64,000 bases of DNA from Candidatus Saccharimonadota bacterium (lineage in GTDB: Bacteria; Patescibacteriota; Saccharimonadia; Saccharimonadales; Saccharimonadaceae). Position numbers and translations under genes: made by a program. Below, one piece after another: positions 60,144 to 64,000 of the stretch. How positions within the stretch are numbered: position 1 is the first letter of the stretch; the number at the start of each line of letters is the position of its first letter. The DNA is taken from positions 27,105 through 91,104 of the forward strand of contig JAFRMK010000009.1 in assembly GCA_017430725.1 (NCBI GenBank), given 5' to 3'. Under the pieces are notes generated by a model. The model was given only the letters and a program-made list of their open reading frames with translations. It was not told where the DNA came from and searched no databases.

Positions 60144-61352
60144 CTATTGCCCCAACGCCGCCATCGTCGCCGACCAGTTCAGCCGCTGGGCCATTTCTGC
60201 TTGCTCGGCATCACTAGCGCGCCGCGTAATGCGATTTTCTGCCGATGTTGTCGCAATATAGCCAAAATGATAGTCATATTTCGGCGCTACCAGTTTGGCG
60301 GACTGAATTTTCTCGAAGCACGCCTGCGCCGACAAAGTCGCACAGGCTGCGCTCAGCTCATCCCACGCCGCAAAATCAACCTCCGAAGCATTCGTCACCT
60401 TCAAATCGGTCGTAATCGCCGCCGAGCGCGATACTTCTTTGTTTGATGTTTGGTCAAACATAAAATTACCCATTGAATACACGATCAGCTTCCCGGCATA
60501 CGCCTCGGTGTCCTGCGTCCAATGGGGGTGGTCCGCCAGCACCATCTCAACACCCGCATCAATCATCGCATGATATAAATTCTGCCGAATCGCATCGTGC
60601 GTCGCCTGGTATTCTGCCCCCATGTGCGGCATCGCAATCGTCGGAAGCACCTGGGCGTACCGCCGCATGCCCTCGACAGCCTGACGCGGTATACCATAAA
60701 CACCGTGCGCGCTACAAAAGCCAAACGGCATCTTGTACTCCTCAATCACCCCATCGTCAAACTCCACCGTCAGCGGCAAAAACACCGGCGCACAGTTGTT
60801 GTCGCCATCTTGATAATCATAGCTGCCAAAATACTGAATCCCCACCGCCGCCAGCTGGCGCTGCGTCTCGGCGAAACCCTCCGGCCCCTGGTTGTCCGTG
60901 TGATTATTGCCCAGCAAGAACGCCGTAAAATAATTCTTCGCCTCCGGCAAATAATCCGGGTCACAATTAAACTTAAAAATCTGCTCTTCCTCGGCCTGGT
61001 TATGCACGCCGCCTTTGTCGGTCACCGGGCACTCCAGCCCCGCAATCCACGCCTGATACTTGTCGCGCCCCAGACTATCCAATTGTGAAAAAGGATATTT
61101 CACGCCTAATTCTGATGCTCGTGCCATCGTATTTGTACGTCGTCCCCAAAAAGTCGTCCCTGCAAACAGATACTTTGCACTTACGGCTTTAATCTGCGGC
61201 TCAAGCTTTTCCGCCGGCACCTCATCTTCCTGTTTTATCTCAAAGATCTGCGGTCGAAACCAAACAAGCGCTGCACAGGTCACCACTGCAATCGCCCCAA
61301 TCGCCAACAGCGCAATAATGATCCGTGAGGCCCATTTCCCAAACTTCGCCAT
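60144..61352 (-). CDS. CapA-family (poly-gamma-glutamate synthesis) protein
   Basis: A 402-residue membrane-anchored protein (one N-terminal helix, about residues 10-32) with a calcineurin-like phosphoesterase/PGA_cap domain: LLGNNHTDNQG, MPHMGAEYQ, LADHPHWTQ and YSMGNFMFDQ. CapA homologues act in capsule or poly-gamma-glutamate export and anchoring. The usual first motif (GDxM) is altered to AGTTFWG. ATG 61352 is preferred to GTG 61355, behind GGAGGG. It is convergent with gatD. Confidence 0.88.
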   Translation of the reverse strand: MAKFGKWASRIIIALLAIGAIAVVTCAALVWFRPQIFEIKQEDEVPAEKLEPQIKAVSAKYLFAGTTFWGRRTNTMARASELGVKYPFSQLDSLGRDKYQAWIAGLECPVTDKGGVHNQAEEEQIFKFNCDPDYLPEAKNYFTAFLLGNNHTDNQGPEGFAETQRQLAAVGIQYFGSYDYQDGDNNCAPVFLPLTVEFDDGVIEEYKMPFGFCSAHGVYGIPRQAVEGMRRYAQVLPTIAMPHMGAEYQATHDAIRQNLYHAMIDAGVEMVLADHPHWTQDTEAYAGKLIVYSMGNFMFDQTSNKEVSRSAAITTDLKVTNASEVDFAAWDELSAACATLSAQACFEKIQSAKLVAPKYDYHFGYIATTSAENRITRRASDAEQAEMAQRLNWSATMAALGQ

Positions 61353-61419
61353 CACCCCTCCTTTCGCTTCTATTTTACAACGATTTTACGTTTTACGTTT
61401 TATTCATTACAATAAAAAT

Positions 61420-62319
61420 ATGAAAAAATGCTTACGAAAAATATTTGGCGAACTCAAGCTGTCCTGGCCAACCATCATCATCATCGCTATTATTATGGGT
61501 ATCTATACGGCCCTCGTTGCAAAATACGTCCCAGACGGCAACTCGTTCCACGACATCGCCGTAACGCCCGAATGGTGGGTCCTTCCGGCCATTTTCATCA
61601 TCGTCAACTGCAAAAAGCCGCTTGATGCGGGCTTAAAAGTCTTCGTATTCTTCCTCATTTCTCAGCCTTTGGTCTATCTTGTCCAAATCCTGCTTGGCTC
61701 CGACTGGTCGCTATTCGGCTACTACCGCTATTGGTTTATAGCCACACTCCTGACCTTTCCCGGCGCCATTCTCGGCTGGTATATCAAAAAGGACAAGTGG
61801 TATTCCGCACTTATCCTCTCGGTCATGACGCTACTGCTAATCTATACCGCCTTCGGCTACCCGCACGACTATCCCGACAATTTCCCCAATCACCTCATCT
61901 CAATCATCTACTGTCTCGGCATCATCCCCATCTTTATCTTCGGCATCTTCCGCGAAAAAGTGCCTCGCATCATCGCCAGCGCCATCGCTATCCTAGCCGT
62001 CATCACCCTCATCCTGATGAACGGCGTGTTCGACAAACCATATACGGTCTACAATAACAGCTTCTTGCGCGAAAACGACGTCACGCTCGTCGGCAAACCC
62101 TACGTCTCCAGTTTCACGGCCAGTGGCGAGGGCAAAGCCGAGCTCATCGATGCCGGCGCACAGCAATACACAGTTAAACTCGAAGGTACAAAAACCGGCC
62201 ATTACGAGTTCGAAATCACCGACGATGTCGAGGAGCTACCGCCCGAAGACGACCCGGTCTATTCGTTTGAGTATCATTACGACGAAGCAAGCCAAAGCGT
62301 CGTGGTTAATCGGCAATAA
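61420..62319 (+). CDS. Polytopic membrane protein with a C-terminal extracytoplasmic domain
   Basis: A 299-residue protein with about seven transmembrane helices (residues 15-215) and a 75-residue C-terminal soluble beta-like domain (FTASGEGKAELIDAG, TKTGHYEFEITDD). No enzyme motif was recognised. AATAAAAAT directly precedes the ATG and there is no clear Shine-Dalgarno. The next feature is a convergent tRNA. Confidence 0.7.
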   Translation: MKKCLRKIFGELKLSWPTIIIIAIIMGIYTALVAKYVPDGNSFHDIAVTPEWWVLPAIFIIVNCKKPLDAGLKVFVFFLISQPLVYLVQILLGSDWSLFGYYRYWFIATLLTFPGAILGWYIKKDKWYSALILSVMTLLLIYTAFGYPHDYPDNFPNHLISIIYCLGIIPIFIFGIFREKVPRIIASAIAILAVITLILMNGVFDKPYTVYNNSFLRENDVTLVGKPYVSSFTASGEGKAELIDAGAQQYTVKLEGTKTGHYEFEITDDVEELPPEDDPVYSFEYHYDEASQSVVVNRQ

Positions 62320-62324
62320 AAAAA

Positions 62325-62401
62325 TGGTGGAGCATAAGAGACTCGAACTCTTGACCTCCTGCTTGCAAAGCAGGCGCTCTAGCCAACTGAGCTAATGCCC
62401 C
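62325..62401 (-). tRNA. tRNA-Ala (anticodon TGC)
   Basis: A 77-nt cloverleaf on the minus strand with encoded CCA. Acceptor GGGGCAT pairs with ATGCTCC; anticodon stem CCTGC/GCAGG and loop TTTGCAA give TGC. No promoter is visible directly upstream; instead a terminator-like hairpin lies 12 nt before its 5' end. Confidence 0.96.
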
Positions 62402-62409
62402 ATCCGAAA

Positions 62410-62440
62410 AAAGAGGCAAATCGGGGGGGCGATTTGCCTC
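62410..62440 (-). terminator. Terminator-like hairpin immediately upstream of tRNA-Ala(TGC)
   Basis: An 11-bp perfect stem (GAGGCAAATCG at 62413-62423, CGATTTGCCTC at 62430-62440) with a six-base loop. On the minus strand it is followed by a run of six T, then the tRNA. As a minus-strand terminator it would end transcripts arriving from the right, or attenuate the tRNA. Confidence 0.65.
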
Positions 62441-62503
62441 ACCCGAATAATAACATAACACACCTAAAACGGCAAGAATCGGCAAAAAACTCGCAAAAAA
62501 GTC

Positions 62504-62532
62504 TTTACAATATCAAAAATCTTTGTTATGCT
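62504..62532 (+). promoter_or_regulatory. Promoter of a candidate small RNA
   Basis: TTTACA (62504-62509), a 17-nt spacer, and TATGCT (62527-62532). It drives a region with no convincing ORF. Confidence 0.6.
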
Positions 62533-62538
62533 AGCCTG

Positions 62539-62638
62539 GCTGGTCGCTTCGCTGCGGGCGTGTTGAAGGCGGATAAGGTTTCAGCCTATCATGGTGGACT
62601 AGCACACTTAAAGTAACACCCCCGGGTGTTATTTTTTT
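62539..62638 (+). ncRNA. Candidate small RNA of about 100 nt
   Basis: Between a promoter (62504-62532) and an intrinsic terminator (62615-62638) lies GC-rich, non-coding-looking sequence, beginning around CTGGCTGGTCGC. Size resembles a bacterial SRP RNA, but the conserved SRP motifs (GGUCAG, GNRA cap, AGCAG) were not found. A 73-codon frame ends at 62616 but shows no protein-like features. Identity unknown. Confidence 0.45.
62615..62638 (+). terminator. Terminator of the candidate small RNA
   Basis: AACACC (62615-62620), loop CCCG, GGTGTT (62625-62630), then ATTTTTTT. Confidence 0.85.
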
Positions 62639-62649
62639 GCAAAAAAACC

Positions 62650-62655
62650 TATAAT
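62650..62655 (+). promoter_or_regulatory. -10 element abutting a start codon
   Basis: TATAAT at 62650-62655 is 7 nt before ATG 62663 and 1 nt before ATG 62657. Transcription should start at about 62662, so ATG 62663 would be used on a leaderless mRNA. Confidence 0.55.
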
Positions 62656-62662
62656 AATGCTC

Positions 62663-63835
62663 ATGAGAATCAGTAAAACTTTCGAAAACGACATGATAGA
62701 TTACCTGAAATGGCGCGGCGACGTCAAAATCAGTCCGGACAACCCCGTAAACGAGGTCGACTATCTCATCATGGCCCGGCTCTCCTATTTCCCCTATCAC
62801 CAAATCACGCTTGCCCCACGCGAAAGCATCAAGAGTTTCTGCAAGAAAATGTCCGAAGTGCGGCGCAACTACTATAACATCTATGGCGACACGCGCTTGG
62901 TCAAGGAACTGATTAATTCCACTCGCTTCAACAAGCTCATCGTTTCGGATTGCGTTACCCGTAACGACCGCGCCACCGAAAAACAATTCGGCGCCATCAC
63001 CATTCACTTACCAAACAACGAACTCTGCGTGTCATATCTCGGCACCGACGCCAGTCTCGTCGGCTGGAAAGAAGACTTCAATATGACCTTTATGCCGACT
63101 ATTCCATCACAGGAGCTGGCGCTAGAATACCTAGAGCGCATTGCCAAAAAGTACCCCACCCACAAACTGCGCGTCTGTGGGCACTCCAAGGGCGGTAATA
63201 TCGCCGTATTCGCCGCGCTCAGCATCTCCACACAAGTGCAGAAGCGCATCATCGACGTAATCAATTTTGACGGCCCAGGCTTTATTCCCGACTTCGTCAA
63301 AGTCAAATTCCATCGCAGCGCCGAAATGCTCCAGAAAGTCCACAACTACATCCCCCAAGACTCTATGTTTGGCCGTCTGCTCGAACAGGACGGCGACCGT
63401 ACGGTCGTTTTCAGTCGCGAAAATGGCCTCTATCAGCACGACGTCTATTCCTGGCAAGTCTGCGGCCCCATCATCACGCGCGCCGAAAAAATCGCCGATT
63501 CCAGCGAAATCTTCAACCAGACCATCATCGATTTCCTCAAAAACCGCGACCTCAAAGACCGTAAAACCTTCGTCGACACAGTTTATGATATCTTGTGCTC
63601 CACCGATTTCGACTCCATGGACGACATTCGCGACAGCTGGCTTCGCAAACTCCCCAATCTCGTCAAAAGCTACCGCCAAGTCAAGCCAGAAGACCGCGAC
63701 GTTCTAACCGGCGTAGTCAAGCAGATCGCCGGCCTCTACATCGATTCACGTCGGCGCTACACCAAAGAGCAAAAGCCAACCAAAACCCCACTTCGCCGTC
63801 GCATCCGCCGCAAGCGCCGCACGACAAAAAAATAA
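62663..63835 (+). CDS. DUF2974 / Mbeg1-like alpha/beta hydrolase (lipase-like)
   Basis: A 390-residue protein with the family start (DMIDYLKWRGDVKISPDNPVNEVDYLIMARLSY region), FVSYLGTDASLVGWKEDF-like core, and a nucleophile elbow GHSKGGNIAVFAAL; further matching segments are INFDGPGF and VHNYIPQDSMFG. Mbeg1-like proteins are lipase/esterase relatives of unclear substrate. The C-terminus is strongly basic (RRRIRRKRRTTKK). ATG 62663 is preferred because the promoter leaves ATG 62657 untranscribed. Confidence 0.88.
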   Translation: MRISKTFENDMIDYLKWRGDVKISPDNPVNEVDYLIMARLSYFPYHQITLAPRESIKSFCKKMSEVRRNYYNIYGDTRLVKELINSTRFNKLIVSDCVTRNDRATEKQFGAITIHLPNNELCVSYLGTDASLVGWKEDFNMTFMPTIPSQELALEYLERIAKKYPTHKLRVCGHSKGGNIAVFAALSISTQVQKRIIDVINFDGPGFIPDFVKVKFHRSAEMLQKVHNYIPQDSMFGRLLEQDGDRTVVFSRENGLYQHDVYSWQVCGPIITRAEKIADSSEIFNQTIIDFLKNRDLKDRKTFVDTVYDILCSTDFDSMDDIRDSWLRKLPNLVKSYRQVKPEDRDVLTGVVKQIAGLYIDSRRRYTKEQKPTKTPLRRRIRRKRRTTKK

Positions 63836-63836
63836 C

Positions 63837-63855
63837 GCCCCGCAAGCAGCGGGGC
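63837..63855 (+). terminator. GC-rich hairpin after the DUF2974 gene
   Basis: GCCCCGC (63837-63843), loop AAGCA, GCGGGGC (63849-63855). It lacks a following T run, so termination may be weak. Confidence 0.55.
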
Positions 63856-63934
63856 AGGATTGCCGCTTAATAGTTATCCATTTAAACATAAGCAAAACCA
63901 CCCCTTTTGTTGGCGTAGCTTTGTGTAATATATA

Positions 63935-63960
63935 CAAAAAATGCCCTTGCTTTTGGGCAT
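63935..63960 (-). terminator. Minus-strand terminator for a gene beyond the window
   Basis: On the minus strand ATGCCC (63960-63955) pairs with GGGCAT (63946-63941), followed by TTTTT. A minus-strand gene probably ends within 63965-64000; too little is visible to choose its frame. Confidence 0.6.
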
Positions 63961-64000
63961 ATTCAACGAAAACAGTTATGCTTGGCTGGGCCGGCAGGAT

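Noticed and set aside
62395..62616. A 73-codon protein overlapping the tRNA and the candidate small RNA
   Set aside because: It starts inside the tRNA, crosses a strong hairpin and a promoter, and ends at a terminator; composition is not protein-like.
62539..62638. SRP (4.5S) RNA
   Set aside because: The size fits but the conserved domain IV sequence could not be found; it is left as an unidentified small RNA.
1..64000. CRISPR arrays, insertion sequences, rRNA genes, prophage
   Set aside because: No regularly spaced repeats, transposase, integrase, phage structural gene or rRNA sequence was recognised on either strand.

Overview
This 64 kb window is almost certainly from a Candidatus Saccharibacteria (TM7) member of the Patescibacteria/CPR, at roughly 50% GC. 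The evidence is a near-complete str/S10/spc/alpha ribosomal supercluster that lacks rpmD (L30) and has no adk or map after secY, cysteine-free versions of normally zinc-binding proteins (L36, S14, DnaX, RecR, MurT), a MurT/GatD pair, tight TAATG/ATGA gene overlaps, and TGA used as a normal stop, which argues against Gracilibacteria/Absconditabacteria. No CRISPR array, rRNA gene, insertion sequence or prophage was seen.

Layout. 1-8124: two small membrane-anchored proteins, rpsL and rpsG, then a four-gene cell-envelope and carbohydrate insert: a PEGA-domain protein, a 1022-residue secreted wall hydrolase with four modules, an anchored protein and a GH13 glucosidase. 8217-28231: fusA, tuf, rpsJ, then the S10-spc-alpha genes through rpsI. 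This run is interrupted by a minus-strand secreted sortase-like protein (between rpsH and rplF) and by a sortase homologue that has lost its active site (between secY and infA). 28277-34635: a membrane protein, then a compact set of acyl-activating enzyme, acyl carrier protein, phosphopantetheinyl transferase, two GT8 glycosyltransferases and two PlsC-type acyltransferases. 34712-41522: tRNA-Ala(GGC), trpS, an RluA-type pseudouridine synthase, a delta'-like clamp-loader subunit, a TPR protein, tRNA-Thr(TGT), a compositionally foreign SipW-type surface protein, an SDR, a P-loop protein and a YgjP-type metalloprotease. 41523-45702: GH97, CotH, rlmH. 45730-56486: rplJ/rplL with an L10 leader, dnaX-dnaB-GT-C-ybaB-recR, glyA, a His/Gly/Pro-rich protein, tRNA-Phe, ung and a structured-RNA-like region. 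56483-64000: an interrupted cutinase-like surface protein, murT/gatD, a CapA-like protein, a membrane protein, tRNA-Ala(TGC), a candidate small RNA and a DUF2974 lipase-like protein.

How it fits together. The accessory genes point to life on or in a host's surface layer: wall hydrolases, sortase-like proteins and a VPKTG-anchored cutinase, CapA, MurT/GatD peptidoglycan amidation, and glucan hydrolases. The acyl/ACP/GT8/PlsC block looks like a self-contained route for activating scavenged fatty acids and attaching them to a glycosyl or phospholipid acceptor. It is the strongest candidate here for an undescribed system.

Cautions. Three genes carry reading-frame defects: rpsL (one missing base), fusA (CAA to TAA) and the cutinase (in-frame TGA). 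Two of them are essential translation genes, so a consensus error or DNA damage should be excluded before any biological reading. Many single genes have a TAAAAT/TATAAT element only 6-13 nt before the start codon and no Shine-Dalgarno, suggesting widespread leaderless transcripts. All family assignments come from motif reading by eye; no database search was run.
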